NCBI GenBank assembly: GCA_964425215.1
Contig: CAYRLW010000008.1
Location: 21,269 to 85,268 of the forward strand
Length of the DNA stretch: 64,000 bases
Reading direction: 5' to 3'
Origin: CAYRLW01 sp964425215
GTDB lineage: Bacteria; Spirochaetota; Spirochaetia; Treponematales; Breznakiellaceae
Positions 42,636-51,341 of the stretch are shown in pieces. Position numbers and translations under genes: made by a program. The notes beneath the pieces are model-generated. The model did not search any database. It was not told the DNA's origin and saw nothing but the letters and a program-made list of their open reading frames with translations. The number at the start of each line of letters is the position of its first letter. Position 1 is the first letter of the stretch.

Positions 42636-42642
42636 GAAATTT

Positions 42643-42795
42643 GAGGTTTTTGCAAAAGTCTGTTCCTTTTGCAAAAAACTCTTGCAGTATTTTTACATTA
42701 ACAAGATAATTAATTACATAGTATAGAATAGTAAAAATACTGCATGTACATCTAAGGTTGCTCTTTCAAAACTCCCTGAGTTTTGAAAGAGCCTC
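42643..42795 (+). mobile_element. 153-bp palindromic element, copy 2
   Basis: GAGG...CCTC, exactly 153 bp, flanked by ATTT on both sides (42639-42642 and 42796-42799). Same three dyads as at 36462, opposite orientation. It lies between the sbcC 3' end and the promoter of the GGDEF/EAL gene and could end the sbcDC transcript. Confidence 0.92.
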
Positions 42796-42801
42796 ATTTT
42801 A

Positions 42802-45800
42802 TTATGGGCGGATGGACGATCCGGTTTCCGTTTTTATAATTTCGATCCGGCTGGGGATGCGGGATTTCATTTCCCCTACGTGGGATATTAATCCTACCAT
42901 TCGGTGATCCCGTATTTCGTCAAGGATCGTCAGGGCCCGGTCTAGGCTTCCGTCATCCAGGCTTCCAAAGCCCTCATCAATAAAGACCGCATCCAGCCGT
43001 ATTCCTCCGGAGCGGGATTGGATAGAGTCGGCCAGGCCCAGGGCCAAGCAGATGGAAGCCATAAAGCTTTCTCCCCCCGATAGGGTAGCGCAGGGTCGAT
43101 TTTTCCCCGTGTAGGAATCGAAAACCGCCAAATCCAGTCCTGTTTTTCCGCGGCCCCCTTCCCCTTCCATGTCTAAAATGAGGGAATAGCGCCCCTCGCT
43201 CATCCGTTCCAGCCGTTTCGTCGCGTAGGATGCTACCTCTTCCAAATAAAGGGCCAGGAGCCAAGCGTCGAAGCTTCGGCGTTTTGGGTTGTTGCCGGAA
43301 AGGTCGTTGGACAATTGAAGGATCTGGGCGGCCTCTTCCGCCAACGTTTTTCGTCGGTTCTCCGCCTCTTCGTAGACGCGCCTATCCTGGTTCAAGGTTG
43401 CCAGATCGGTCATCGCCCGGTCCCGTTCCGCCTCCGCCTCCGCTTTAAGGGCCGATTCATCCTCCAAAGCCCGTTTCAATACCTCCGAATAGTCCCGGTC
43501 TTCTAGTCCTTCCGCCGTGGAGGATACGGAAAAACCCAATGCGGTTCCCTGGGCTTCTTTTCGGCTTTTCAATTCCTTTAAAACCCGTTCCTGTTCGGCC
43601 TGTAGGGATTGAATTTTGCTCAGGGACTCTTTCCAAACGGTAAGTTCCTTTTCCAGCGCTTCTTCCTCTGCTTTACCGAGCAGGGAAGCGGATAGATCTT
43701 CTATGGACGCGAAATCACCCTGTTTTAGGGCTTCATTCAAAGTTTCCTGAGCCTTTTCCCTCTGGGTAGCGTACTCGACGGTCCTTTGCGTGGCGGAATC
43801 TAGCCGAGCTTCGGTGGCGGTTTTTTCCCGCACAAGCCGATCCCGACTTTCTTCGTAGGTATTTATCTTTTGAGTATACCCTGCGATCCGTTCCTCCACC
43901 ACCGACAGGGCTTCCCGGATCGTGGGCCTTTTCCATGGGCGTATCAACCCTTCCCGTTGATTCCGCCTCTCCTCAAGCTCCCGTAGCAGGGCGGCCTTTT
44001 TCTCTTTCGCCGCTGTCGCCTCCCTGGCGAAGCTAAGTTCCTGGGCCGAAAGTTCCTCCCGTTTTCGATACAGGTCCCGCAAGCGATCCTGCGAGCGGAC
44101 CGCGGCGGCCCGTTGGTTACCCAGTTCCGTGGCTTCCCGGGAAAGTTGTTCGATTTTCTCCCGAAGGGCGACGATTTGCGGAGGTTCTTGGGCTGGGATA
44201 CCCGGTGTTTCCGATTGGATTTCCCCAATTTGTCGGATTAAGTCCCCCAGCTCCGATTCTAGACGGTCCAGGTTCTTCCGCAGGGCCGTCTCTTCGGCCC
44301 TAAGGGTGGTAAGACGATGTTCCGCCTCGTTTTTTGATCGACTAACCGCATCGATCCGTTCGTCCAAACCGAACACCGGCGTCGGCGCCCCGGTAGGGGC
44401 CGGGTGATCGATGGAACCGCAGACGGGGCAGGGTTGCCCCGGCGAGAGCGTGAGGGCTAATTGGGCGGCCTGTCGCGCCTGGTCGGCCAGGTCTTTTCGT
44501 TGTCGCAATTCGGCCAATTCGTTTTCCAAAACGGGACAACGGCGTTCCAACTCGTACCGTTCCCTCGTGATTTGTTCCAGTTCCCCAGCCGCCTCGGATT
44601 TTTTTTGTTCGATTGGTTCAATCCTCTCGACCAACGGACGGATCCTTTTGGCCCGCTCCAGGGTGGAACGAACTTCTTCCCACCGCCGGTCCAACTCGGC
44701 GGCTCCGGCGGCGATTTTTTCGACCTCCCCAATATCGGCTTTTAAGGAATCGGATTGGGTTTTTAGCTGGAGTAACCGTTGGGCGTTAGCTTTTTCCGAT
44801 CCTTCCAGGGCCTCCAATTCGGCCTGTTTACCTTCTATCTCCGTTTCCAACACAAGAGCGTTTTGAAGCGATACCCTCTGCCCCTGGAGCTCTTCCCGTT
44901 GGCTTTTCCACCCTTCCGCCTCCCCTTGTTGGGCTAAAAGTTCGTCTAGAAGCGTATGTGCCCCTTCGGCTTCCTGCTTCGCCTTCCGTAAGTCCGCCTC
45001 CGCCCCTTGAAACGCTTCGTCGGCCTCTTTTTTACGCAGTAAAAGGTTTTCCAGTGGCCGCCCTCGGCGGCAGGCTCGCAGGGCTTCTTCCCGTTGTTTC
45101 ATACTCTCGGCGGAAGCTAACAGGTCCCGAAGCATCGCGACGGTCCCCTCCAGCCGTTCCCGAGCTATCTTCTCTTCCTGGCAGGTTACAAGGGCCCGGT
45201 TCAGTTCCTCCAGACGGTTGCTGGAGTGGGAAATCGTTTCCTCCCTTGTTTTTAGAAGAGCTTCTAGGGTAATCCGGCGTTGTTCTACTGATTCGGGGGG
45301 ACAGCGGCGGGCCGCCTCACCCAGGGCCTGTTCCGCTTCCAAAAGCCGGGCCGACAGATCCTTTGATTTTGCCTGGACCATATCCCGAATTTGGACCGCC
45401 AGGTCCACGGGAAACAGCTTTCGCAGTACTTCCCGGCGTTGGTTAGTGTTTTGTTTTAGGAATTCCGCAAACTCCCCCTGGGGTAGAAGGACTATTTTTG
45501 AAAACTCATCCTCCGAAAGGCCGATAAGGGAGCGAAGTTTTTCGTCCACTTCGGATTTTTTCCCCCCAAGACTCCGGTAGGTTCCCCCGGTAACCTCGTA
45601 TAGGACCACCGTTTCATCGATGGTTAGCGTCCCGGTTCCCCGTTTCTTTTTCCGTTCTTGTTTAGGGCTCCTGTCGACCCGGTATCGATGGTTTCCTAGG
45701 GAAAACTCCAGGGAAACAAGACATTCCGCGTCCTCTTCCGCGAAATCCGACCGGAGCCGTTGGTTCAGCCCCCGCCGGCCCCCCGGCAGGACCCCGTAGA

Positions 45801-45948
45801 GGGCAAAGCAGAGGGCGTCGAAAAGGGTCGTTTTTCCGGACCCCGTCTTGCCCGTTATCAGGAAGATATCATCCAATGCGTCAAAATCGATCGTTGTTTC
45901 CCCCACAAAGGGGCCAACGTTTTTTAACGTTAACCTATGGGGTCGCAT
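42802..45948 (-). CDS. sbcC: Exonuclease SbcC (Rad50-like ATPase)
   Basis: 1048 aa. Walker A FLITGKTGSGKTTLFDALCF at about 33-52, long coiled coils on both sides of a zinc-hook motif GQPCPVCGSIDHP at about residue 512-524, then the C-terminal lobe with ABC signature ATLSGGESFMASICLALGL and Walker B LDAVFIDEGFGSLD. With SbcD it cuts hairpin and other palindromic DNA, of note in a genome full of palindromic elements. Start 45948 overlaps sbcD by 14 nt; the longer frame lies inside sbcD. Confidence 0.95.
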   Translation of the reverse strand: MRPHRLTLKNVGPFVGETTIDFDALDDIFLITGKTGSGKTTLFDALCFALYGVLPGGRRGLNQRLRSDFAEEDAECLVSLEFSLGNHRYRVDRSPKQERKKKRGTGTLTIDETVVLYEVTGGTYRSLGGKKSEVDEKLRSLIGLSEDEFSKIVLLPQGEFAEFLKQNTNQRREVLRKLFPVDLAVQIRDMVQAKSKDLSARLLEAEQALGEAARRCPPESVEQRRITLEALLKTREETISHSSNRLEELNRALVTCQEEKIARERLEGTVAMLRDLLASAESMKQREEALRACRRGRPLENLLLRKKEADEAFQGAEADLRKAKQEAEGAHTLLDELLAQQGEAEGWKSQREELQGQRVSLQNALVLETEIEGKQAELEALEGSEKANAQRLLQLKTQSDSLKADIGEVEKIAAGAAELDRRWEEVRSTLERAKRIRPLVERIEPIEQKKSEAAGELEQITRERYELERRCPVLENELAELRQRKDLADQARQAAQLALTLSPGQPCPVCGSIDHPAPTGAPTPVFGLDERIDAVSRSKNEAEHRLTTLRAEETALRKNLDRLESELGDLIRQIGEIQSETPGIPAQEPPQIVALREKIEQLSREATELGNQRAAAVRSQDRLRDLYRKREELSAQELSFAREATAAKEKKAALLRELEERRNQREGLIRPWKRPTIREALSVVEERIAGYTQKINTYEESRDRLVREKTATEARLDSATQRTVEYATQREKAQETLNEALKQGDFASIEDLSASLLGKAEEEALEKELTVWKESLSKIQSLQAEQERVLKELKSRKEAQGTALGFSVSSTAEGLEDRDYSEVLKRALEDESALKAEAEAERDRAMTDLATLNQDRRVYEEAENRRKTLAEEAAQILQLSNDLSGNNPKRRSFDAWLLALYLEEVASYATKRLERMSEGRYSLILDMEGEGGRGKTGLDLAVFDSYTGKNRPCATLSGGESFMASICLALGLADSIQSRSGGIRLDAVFIDEGFGSLDDGSLDRALTILDEIRDHRMVGLISHVGEMKSRIPSRIEIIKTETGSSIRP

Positions 45949-47173
45949 GTTCCGCCTCCTGGGCCATCCGACGGAACAGCTCCACCTCCGCAGGATTAGC
46001 GTTCCCGTACAGGTCCACAAGAAAATCCTGGAAATCCTGTACCGCCCCCCGGCGCCCCAGGGTTTGTGGATCCGGAGTCCCGGAGGAGGCGGAATACCCA
46101 TCCCCATCGATCACCCCCTGACCCCCATGGGGATCCTGTTTAATCGAAAGCAGGTTAGGATACCTCTGGCGCAAAAGGGCCAGGGGATTTTGAATGACCC
46201 TGGGGTCCCGAAGCGAGATTTCCAGGTAGGCCTGGGGGTCTGCGGTTAGGGACCCCATCAATTCTTGGAAGGTCCCTTCGATTCTAAGAACGGGGTGGAG
46301 GGGCCGCAGAAACTTCGGGGTGACCGAGATCGGCGTGGTTCCCAGGTCTACGGAAAGGCACACCTTTTCGGTGCCCCCTTCGTCGAACGAGTAGGCCAGG
46401 GGACTCCCGGCGTACCAACAATTTTCTATTACCCGTTGGTACCGGTGCAAATGTCCCAGGGCTACGTAGTCGAAGGATTGGAATAAGCGGGGATCCACCC
46501 GTTCGGCGGTGCCCAGGAAAACCCGCTCCGACTCCGATTCCCTGCCCCCGGACGTAAAAAGATGGGCCACCAGCACCGTCCGAACCACCCCATCCCGCAG
46601 AGCCCTTTGACGACCCCGTTCCAACTTTTGCGCCGCCAGTCGAGCCAGAGCCTGTTGAGACCGTGGCGGCGGCCCATTGGTTTCCGACAAATCGAGTCCC
46701 TGAACTACTTCTAGGTCCGCCCCGGGGCTTGAAAGATCCCTCCCGGGGATTGAAAGATCCGTCCCCGGGATTAAAAAGGGAAGCAGGAAAAGGGCTATTA
46801 CCCCATCCTTTCCCGAAAGGTAAAACGGTTCTTCGCATAAACGGGCTTCCGATCCAATGTGGATGCCCATGGCTCCAAACAGATCGGCCGCGTAGGCCAA
46901 CCGTTCCGCCGAATCGTGGTTCCCCGGGATAATATACACGTGAAGTTTTGGAAAATGACCGCGAATTTCGCTTAAAAAAGCCCCCCAAAGGCTCACCGCT
47001 TCCGGCGAAGGAATAGACCGGTCGTACACATCCCCCGCCACTACCAGGGCTTCGTAATCATCGTCCCCCAAAATAGCGATAATTTGATCCAAAATATACC
47101 GCTGGTCCTCGATAAGGGACCGCTCATGGAATAATCGTCCCAGGTGCAAATCCCCCATGTGGAGTATTTTCAT
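45935..47173 (-). CDS. sbcD: Exonuclease SbcD (Mre11-like nuclease)
   Basis: 412 aa. Metallophosphoesterase motifs MGDLHLGR, VVAGDVYDRS, IIPGNHDS, VLVAHLFTSGG and ALGHLHRYQ are all present. Between about 135 and 150 three near-repeats (GTDLSIPGRDLSSPGADLE) are encoded by 21-bp units at about 46720-46780, a small in-frame expansion. Catalytic partner of SbcC. Leaderless promoter candidate upstream. Confidence 0.95.
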   Translation of the reverse strand: MKILHMGDLHLGRLFHERSLIEDQRYILDQIIAILGDDDYEALVVAGDVYDRSIPSPEAVSLWGAFLSEIRGHFPKLHVYIIPGNHDSAERLAYAADLFGAMGIHIGSEARLCEEPFYLSGKDGVIALFLLPFLIPGTDLSIPGRDLSSPGADLEVVQGLDLSETNGPPPRSQQALARLAAQKLERGRQRALRDGVVRTVLVAHLFTSGGRESESERVFLGTAERVDPRLFQSFDYVALGHLHRYQRVIENCWYAGSPLAYSFDEGGTEKVCLSVDLGTTPISVTPKFLRPLHPVLRIEGTFQELMGSLTADPQAYLEISLRDPRVIQNPLALLRQRYPNLLSIKQDPHGGQGVIDGDGYSASSGTPDPQTLGRRGAVQDFQDFLVDLYGNANPAEVELFRRMAQEAEHATP

Positions 47174-47179
47174 ATCCCC

Positions 47180-47208
47180 ATGCTAGGGGAACCTCTGGTG
47201 GAATGCAA
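47180..47208 (-). promoter_or_regulatory. Promoter of sbcDC, probably leaderless
   Basis: On -, TTGCAT (47208-47203), 17-bp spacer, TAGCAT (47185-47180), 6 nt (GGGGAT) before the ATG at 47173. Confidence 0.55.
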
Positions 47209-47309
47209 GGGGGGGATATGCCTTCTATTTTTAGGTCTGACTGACGTTAATATGTATACGATGAAAAAACATAAAAATGATGAAAATTCCTCTAAAATCG
47301 TCATGTTTG

Positions 47310-47462
47310 GAGGTTTTTTCAAAAGTCTATTACTTTTGAAAGAGCATCTTGCAGTATTTTTACAATTTTAAAATAAATAATTACATGGTATCGAATAGTA
47401 AAAATATTGCATGTACATCTAGGGTAGCTCTTTCAAAACTCCCTGTATTATGAAAAAGCCTC
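47310..47462 (+). mobile_element. 153-bp palindromic element, copy 3, left border of the AT-rich island
   Basis: GAGG...CCTC, 153 bp, flanked by the direct repeat TTTG (47306-47309 and 47463-47466), a different target duplication from the other copies, which supports true insertion. Stems carry several substitutions. Marks the point where the sequence changes from GC-rich (sbcD) to AT-rich (BMC). The rest of the gap 47174-47580 holds the sbcD and BMC promoters and AT-rich sequence without a gene. Confidence 0.9.
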
Positions 47463-47506
47463 TTTGTTAATTTTATAATATTAATGTGGAATATTGTGTT
47501 TTTTTG

Positions 47507-47535
47507 TTGACACCGATCATGTTTGGATTTATAAT
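47507..47535 (+). promoter_or_regulatory. Consensus sigma-70 promoter of the BMC operon
   Basis: TTGACA (47507-47512), exactly 17 bp, TATAAT (47530-47535): a perfect match to consensus. About 38 nt later GGGGAG precedes the ATG at 47581. The strength of this promoter suggests high expression, controlled by repression (a DeoR gene is in the operon). Confidence 0.85.
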
Positions 47536-47580
47536 TTTAAACGTTACGGGCGGGAACACTATTTCGGGGAGAATGAAACG

Positions 47581-48204
47581 ATGGTAGAACTTTTAACCTA
47601 TGCGTATTTAGATCGAATTCAACCACAATTTACAGCGTTTATATCTACTATAGCTAAGGGCTACTTGCCCCTCTCGGGTCAGGCGAGCCTCTGGGTAGAA
47701 ATACGACCAGGGATGGATATAAACAGGTTAACCGATGCGGCGTTGAAGTCAAACGATGTACAACCGGGAATTATGGTGGTAGAGCGGGCCGCGGGGGTTC
47801 TGGAAATCCACGGAAACGATCAAGGTGCGGTTATGGAAGCGGGAAACGCCATTTTAAAATCATTGGGAATGACCATCAAAGATCGTCTCCAGCCTCGGTT
47901 AGTGGGTTTGGATACCATAAAAAATATTACGGATTTCCAATGTCAATTAATAAATAGGATGCGCCATGGCAATATGATACTTCCGGGGGAAACTTTGTTA
48001 ACCATAGAAACCCATCCAGCTTCCTACGCTGCCTTTGTGGCGAACGAAGTTGAAAAGGCGGCCAGAATCAACATTATCGAAGTGAACGCTATTGGGGCTT
48101 TTGGACGGGTATATATTGGGGGTGACGAGGCGGAGGTAATGGAAGCCAAGGTTGCGGCCGAGAAGGCTATTCAATCAATCGAAGGCCGACCAAACACTAT
48201 ATAG
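47581..48204 (+). CDS. BMC-T shell protein (tandem BMC domains), stacking-trimer-like
   Basis: 207 aa with two BMC-type halves: first with YLDRIQPQFTAFISTIAKG and QASLWVEIRPGMDINRLTDA, second with CQLINRMRHGNMILPGETLL, EVNAIGAFGRVYIGGDEAEV. From memory it resembles the double-domain trimers of the Haliangium ochraceum shell. It forms pseudohexameric tiles, often with a gated central pore suited to larger molecules such as DHAP or cofactors. The start at 47581 lies after the promoter; the longer frame from 47494 would begin upstream of it. First gene of the operon. Confidence 0.9.
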   Translation: MVELLTYAYLDRIQPQFTAFISTIAKGYLPLSGQASLWVEIRPGMDINRLTDAALKSNDVQPGIMVVERAAGVLEIHGNDQGAVMEAGNAILKSLGMTIKDRLQPRLVGLDTIKNITDFQCQLINRMRHGNMILPGETLLTIETHPASYAAFVANEVEKAARINIIEVNAIGAFGRVYIGGDEAEVMEAKVAAEKAIQSIEGRPNTI

Positions 48205-48313
48205 GGCACCTCTAATAACTCGGTTAGTTATTAGAGGTGCCCAGGCAAATCCTTATAGGATTTGCGTTTTTTATTTGTCGACCTCTAAAAACTGAAGTTT
48301 TTAGAGGTCCCCT
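48204..48313 (+). repeat. 110-bp three-hairpin element inside the BMC operon
   Basis: Best-preserved copy: GGCACCTCTAATAACT / AGTTATTAGAGGTGCC stem, GCAAATCC / GGATTTGC stem, a T-rich link, and GACCTCTAAAAACT / AGTTTTTAGAGGTC stem. Flanked by TATA on both sides. It starts at the last base of the BMC-T stop codon and separates that gene from the BMC-H gene, where it could reduce or process the transcript. Confidence 0.88.
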
Positions 48314-48325
48314 ATAGCAGTTTTT

Positions 48326-48347
48326 AATTCCAAGCTTTTTTGGAATT
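48326..48347 (+). promoter_or_regulatory. Hairpin in the leader of the BMC-H gene
   Basis: AATTCCAA / TTGGAATT stem with a GCTTTT loop, 30 nt before the BMC-H start. May protect the downstream mRNA; BMC-H needs to be the most abundant shell protein. Confidence 0.4.
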
Positions 48348-48376
48348 GAAATTATTAATTTTACCGGAGGTATTGT

Positions 48377-48679
48377 ATGTCTGTAGATGCTTTAGGAATG
48401 ATCGAAGCGCAGGGCTTCACGGCCATGGTGGAAGCGGCTGATGCGATGGTTAAGGCCGCAAAGGTCGAGTTGGTGGGTTATGAAAAGACCGGAGGCGGTT
48501 ACGTTACCGCCATTGTTCGGGGTGATGTGGCGGCGGTAAAGGCGGCTACAGAAGCGGGTGCAAAGAGCGCTGAGCGGGTTGGTCGATTGGTAAGCGTTCA
48601 TGTTATTCCCCGGCCCCACGATAATGTGGACGCCGTTTTGCCCTTGGGCAGGCAAAATAAAATAACCTCAGAAAAATAA
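48377..48679 (+). CDS. BMC-H hexameric shell protein
   Basis: 100 aa, single BMC domain of the PduA/EutM/CcmK type: ALGMIEAQGFTAMVEAADAM at the start, pore loop region YEKTGGGYVTAIVRGDVAAV, and VSVHVIPRPHDNVDAVLP at the end. The pore motif is Thr-Gly-Gly-Gly, small and uncharged. Forms the flat facets. A strong ribosome site CCGGAGG lies 7 nt upstream. Only BMC-H of the locus. Confidence 0.96.
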   Translation: MSVDALGMIEAQGFTAMVEAADAMVKAAKVELVGYEKTGGGYVTAIVRGDVAAVKAATEAGAKSAERVGRLVSVHVIPRPHDNVDAVLPLGRQNKITSEK

Positions 48680-48693
48680 GAAGGGGCTAAATA

Positions 48694-48981
48694 ATGTACT
48701 TGGCACGCGTAATGGGTACAGTGGTGGCTACCCAAAAAGAGCCGTCTATGAATGGATCCAAGTTTCTAATCGTAGAAAAGTTGGATGAGAAACTCAAAGC
48801 GCTTGGCGAGTATGTCGTGGCTGTAGACGCGGTAGGAGCGGGTGAAAATGAGGTGGTATTGTACGCATCCGGTTCATCAGCCCGTCAGACTAGGGAAACA
48901 AAAGACCGACCCGCAGATGCGGTTATTATGGCGATCGTAGATTCTTTTGCGGTCGGTAACAAAACAATCTATAAGAAGTAG
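48694..48981 (+). CDS. BMC-P vertex protein 1 (EutN/CcmL family)
   Basis: 95 aa, pentamer-forming: MYLARVMGTVVATQKEPSMN, then FLIVEKLDEKL, VVAVDAVGAGENEVVLYASGSSARQT, and AVIMAIVDSF. Caps shell vertices. Follows BMC-H after 14 bp. The most canonical of the three BMC-P paralogues here. Confidence 0.95.
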   Translation: MYLARVMGTVVATQKEPSMNGSKFLIVEKLDEKLKALGEYVVAVDAVGAGENEVVLYASGSSARQTRETKDRPADAVIMAIVDSFAVGNKTIYKK

Positions 48982-48991
48982 TGAGGCGTTT

Positions 48992-50464
48992 ATGCTTCTT
49001 TCAGAACATTACGCGGATAAAATTGTGGATCAAGTTATCGCCCGTTTAAAAGAGGAGATATGGGTTCCCAATGGAAATTCAAATGTCAAAGATCCTGGCC
49101 TAGTAAAGGGAGAACCGGCAAAAACGCAAAAATCCCAATTGTTCGGGGTCTTTGACACGGTGGAAGAAGCGGTTTCCGTAGCCCTTTCTGCTTCCAAACA
49201 AATTGCCCGTTTATCCGTTTCAAAACGTGCCGAAATTATTGTTGCCCTACGAAAAGTTGCTCTAGATAATCTAGAGGTTCTTTCCCGTTTGGCGGTTCAA
49301 GAAACAAAAATGGGTAGAGTTGAAGATAAAATTAAAAAAAATCGATTAGTAGCGGAAAAAACGCCGGGTACGGAAATATTAACAACCGCCGCGTTCACAG
49401 GGGATACGGGAATAACCTTAGAGGAATACGCCCCCTATGGAGTCATTGGGGCGATTATCCCATCCACTAATCCCACAGAAACGGTCATTAATAACGGTAT
49501 TAGTATGTTTGCCGCAGGAAACGCAGTAATTTTTAATCCCCATCCTAGTGCGGCGGTTTGTTCGTTAACGATCCTTAGTTTATTTAACCAAACAGTGATA
49601 GAGCATGGGGGACCAGAAAATTGTTTCTGTGGTATCGCCCAACCTACCATAAAAACCGCCGAAGAAATAATGCATCACCCAAAAATTCCATTTTTAACCG
49701 TTACGGGAAACGAAGCGGTGGTAGAAGCGGCCCTAAAAAGCGGAAAAATAGTGGTAGCCGCCGGTCCGGGGAACCCCCCTGCGGTGGTGGATGAAACTGC
49801 GGATATAGAACAAGCCGCCAGGGATATCTATAACGGCGCTTCTTTAGATAACAATATAGTCTGTATCGCAGAAAAAGTGACCGTGGTGGTTTCTTCCGTG
49901 GCCGATCAGCTCGTTTCCGCCATGGAAAAATTAGGGGGCTATCGGGCCTCAGCGAACCAAATTCGAGCCCTGGAGTCCATAGTGTTCGCCCAAGACCCAA
50001 AACCGGAGAAGCATACTCCCGTAAAAAAAGAATTTGTGGGCCGGAACGCTAAAGTCATACTTGAGGCTATTGGAACCCGGGTAGAGGGAGACCCCCGATT
50101 AATTCTCTGCGAAGTTCCTCCAGAACATCCCTTTGCTTGGACCGAGATGTTAATGCCCGTTATGCCTATAGTCCGTATGCCCGACGTGGATGCGGCCATT
50201 GATTACGCTGTTCGTGTGGAACGGGGTAATCGACACACCGCTAGTATGCATTCCAAAAATATTGACAAACTAACCGAAATGGGCCGAAGGATGAATTGTT
50301 CCGTTTACGTAAAGAACGGTCCGACCTACGCGGGATTGGGTTTAGACGGAGAGGGTTTTACGTCCTTTACAATCGCTTCTCCGACGGGGCATGGGTTAAC
50401 TACCGCCAGGACCTTTTCTCGGATTCGCCGATGTACGTTGGCGGGTAACTATAACATTGTATAG
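48992..50464 (+). CDS. BMC-associated CoA-acylating aldehyde dehydrogenase (EutE/PduP-like)
   Basis: 490 aa. The N-terminus LSEHYADKIVDQVIARLKEE is an amphipathic helix of encapsulation-peptide type, followed by a Gly/Pro/Asn-rich linker. The catalytic domain has NPTETVINNGISMFAAGNAV and the nucleophile Cys291 in NNIVCIAEK. It converts an aldehyde plus CoA and NAD+ to acyl-CoA and NADH. Start at 48992 chosen (GAGG 8 nt upstream); a longer frame overlaps the preceding gene. The aldehyde is presumably the product of the aldolase three genes on. Confidence 0.94.
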   Translation: MLLSEHYADKIVDQVIARLKEEIWVPNGNSNVKDPGLVKGEPAKTQKSQLFGVFDTVEEAVSVALSASKQIARLSVSKRAEIIVALRKVALDNLEVLSRLAVQETKMGRVEDKIKKNRLVAEKTPGTEILTTAAFTGDTGITLEEYAPYGVIGAIIPSTNPTETVINNGISMFAAGNAVIFNPHPSAAVCSLTILSLFNQTVIEHGGPENCFCGIAQPTIKTAEEIMHHPKIPFLTVTGNEAVVEAALKSGKIVVAAGPGNPPAVVDETADIEQAARDIYNGASLDNNIVCIAEKVTVVVSSVADQLVSAMEKLGGYRASANQIRALESIVFAQDPKPEKHTPVKKEFVGRNAKVILEAIGTRVEGDPRLILCEVPPEHPFAWTEMLMPVMPIVRMPDVDAAIDYAVRVERGNRHTASMHSKNIDKLTEMGRRMNCSVYVKNGPTYAGLGLDGEGFTSFTIASPTGHGLTTARTFSRIRRCTLAGNYNIV

Positions 50465-50473
50465 AAGGACCCT

Positions 50474-51073
50474 ATGGGCGTATTTCGTTTTGCCGCTAAA
50501 ACCATCCCAGATACTCTCGGAGCCATTGAACTGACGAGCGTTGCCAAGGGGTATGTGGTAGCGGATTTGATGCTGAAAAAGGCGCCCATCTCCTTGTTGG
50601 ATGCTCGGCCCTACTGTCCAGGTAAATTTTTAGTTCTTGTTACGGGGGATGTTTCTTCCATAGAAGATTCTTTAAAAATAGGTAAACAAACCGCCGGATC
50701 CTCCTTTTTTGCGGACCTGTTTGTTCCCCAGCTTATGCCTTCGGTAATATTTGCTATAAATAGAGAAAAAAAAATCGCTATAGGGGAATCGATCGGAATA
50801 ATAGAAAGTTTTTCCGCCCTTTCTGTTATTGATGCGGCCAACGAAGCATGTAAATCGGTGGATGTGGAGATAGAAAGTATTAGCCTTCTCGAAGGCCTCG
50901 GTGGAAAAGCCTTTGTGATATTTACGGGTTTATTAGCCCAGATTCAATCGGCTCTTGAAATAGGAGCCACAAGGATTCCAGCGGATATGATGGTTTCTTC
51001 TCAAATCGTATCGCAGGTTTCCCAAGAGCTTTTGCCGTTTTTACCCGGGAGTAATCGACATGTTCATGGCTAG
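50474..51073 (+). CDS. BMC-T shell protein, second type (PduT-like tandem domains)
   Basis: 199 aa, two BMC domains: GAIELTSVAKGYVVADLMLK and GIIESFSALSVIDAANEACK. From memory it resembles the single-layer trimer of the Haliangium shell and PduT. No Fe-S cysteine cluster at the pore is evident (cysteines: CPGKF, ACKS). Quite different from the BMC-T at 47581. Overlaps the next gene by 14 nt. Confidence 0.88.
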   Translation: MGVFRFAAKTIPDTLGAIELTSVAKGYVVADLMLKKAPISLLDARPYCPGKFLVLVTGDVSSIEDSLKIGKQTAGSSFFADLFVPQLMPSVIFAINREKKIAIGESIGIIESFSALSVIDAANEACKSVDVEIESISLLEGLGGKAFVIFTGLLAQIQSALEIGATRIPADMMVSSQIVSQVSQELLPFLPGSNRHVHG

Positions 51074-51341
51074 AGTAATTGGAACGGTTGTTCCCGCGAT
51101 GGTCGTTGAGGGCTTTGAAGGGATTCGATTGCTCTTATTAAATCCCGAAAAATCCGACGGATCGGTCGCGGGAAAGGTCATCGTGGCTTGCGATGCTACC
51201 CTGGAAGCGGGTATTGGTGATAGGGTTAACGTTGTCGATGGTCGAGAAGCTACCTTGCCCTTTGCCAATACCTTTATTCCCGCTGATGCGACCATTGTTG
51301 GGATAATTGATAGGGTGAATGTCCCGGGGGTAGGCCAATGA
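51060..51341 (+). CDS. BMC-P vertex protein 2 (EutN/CcmL family)
   Basis: 93 aa: ARVIGTVVPAMVVEGFEGIR, VIVACDATLEAGIGDRVNVVDGREATL, ATIVGIIDRVN. Clearly a BMC-P but divergent from the first copy. Start at 51060 or the Met two codons on. Overlaps BMC-T2 by 14 nt and the next BMC-P by 4 nt (ATGA). Confidence 0.92.
   Translation: MFMARVIGTVVPAMVVEGFEGIRLLLLNPEKSDGSVAGKVIVACDATLEAGIGDRVNVVDGREATLPFANTFIPADATIVGIIDRVNVPGVGQ

Noticed and set aside
47494..47580. Longer N-terminus for the first BMC-T protein
   Set aside because: The upstream start lies before and across the consensus promoter at 47507-47535, and the family homology begins at 47581.
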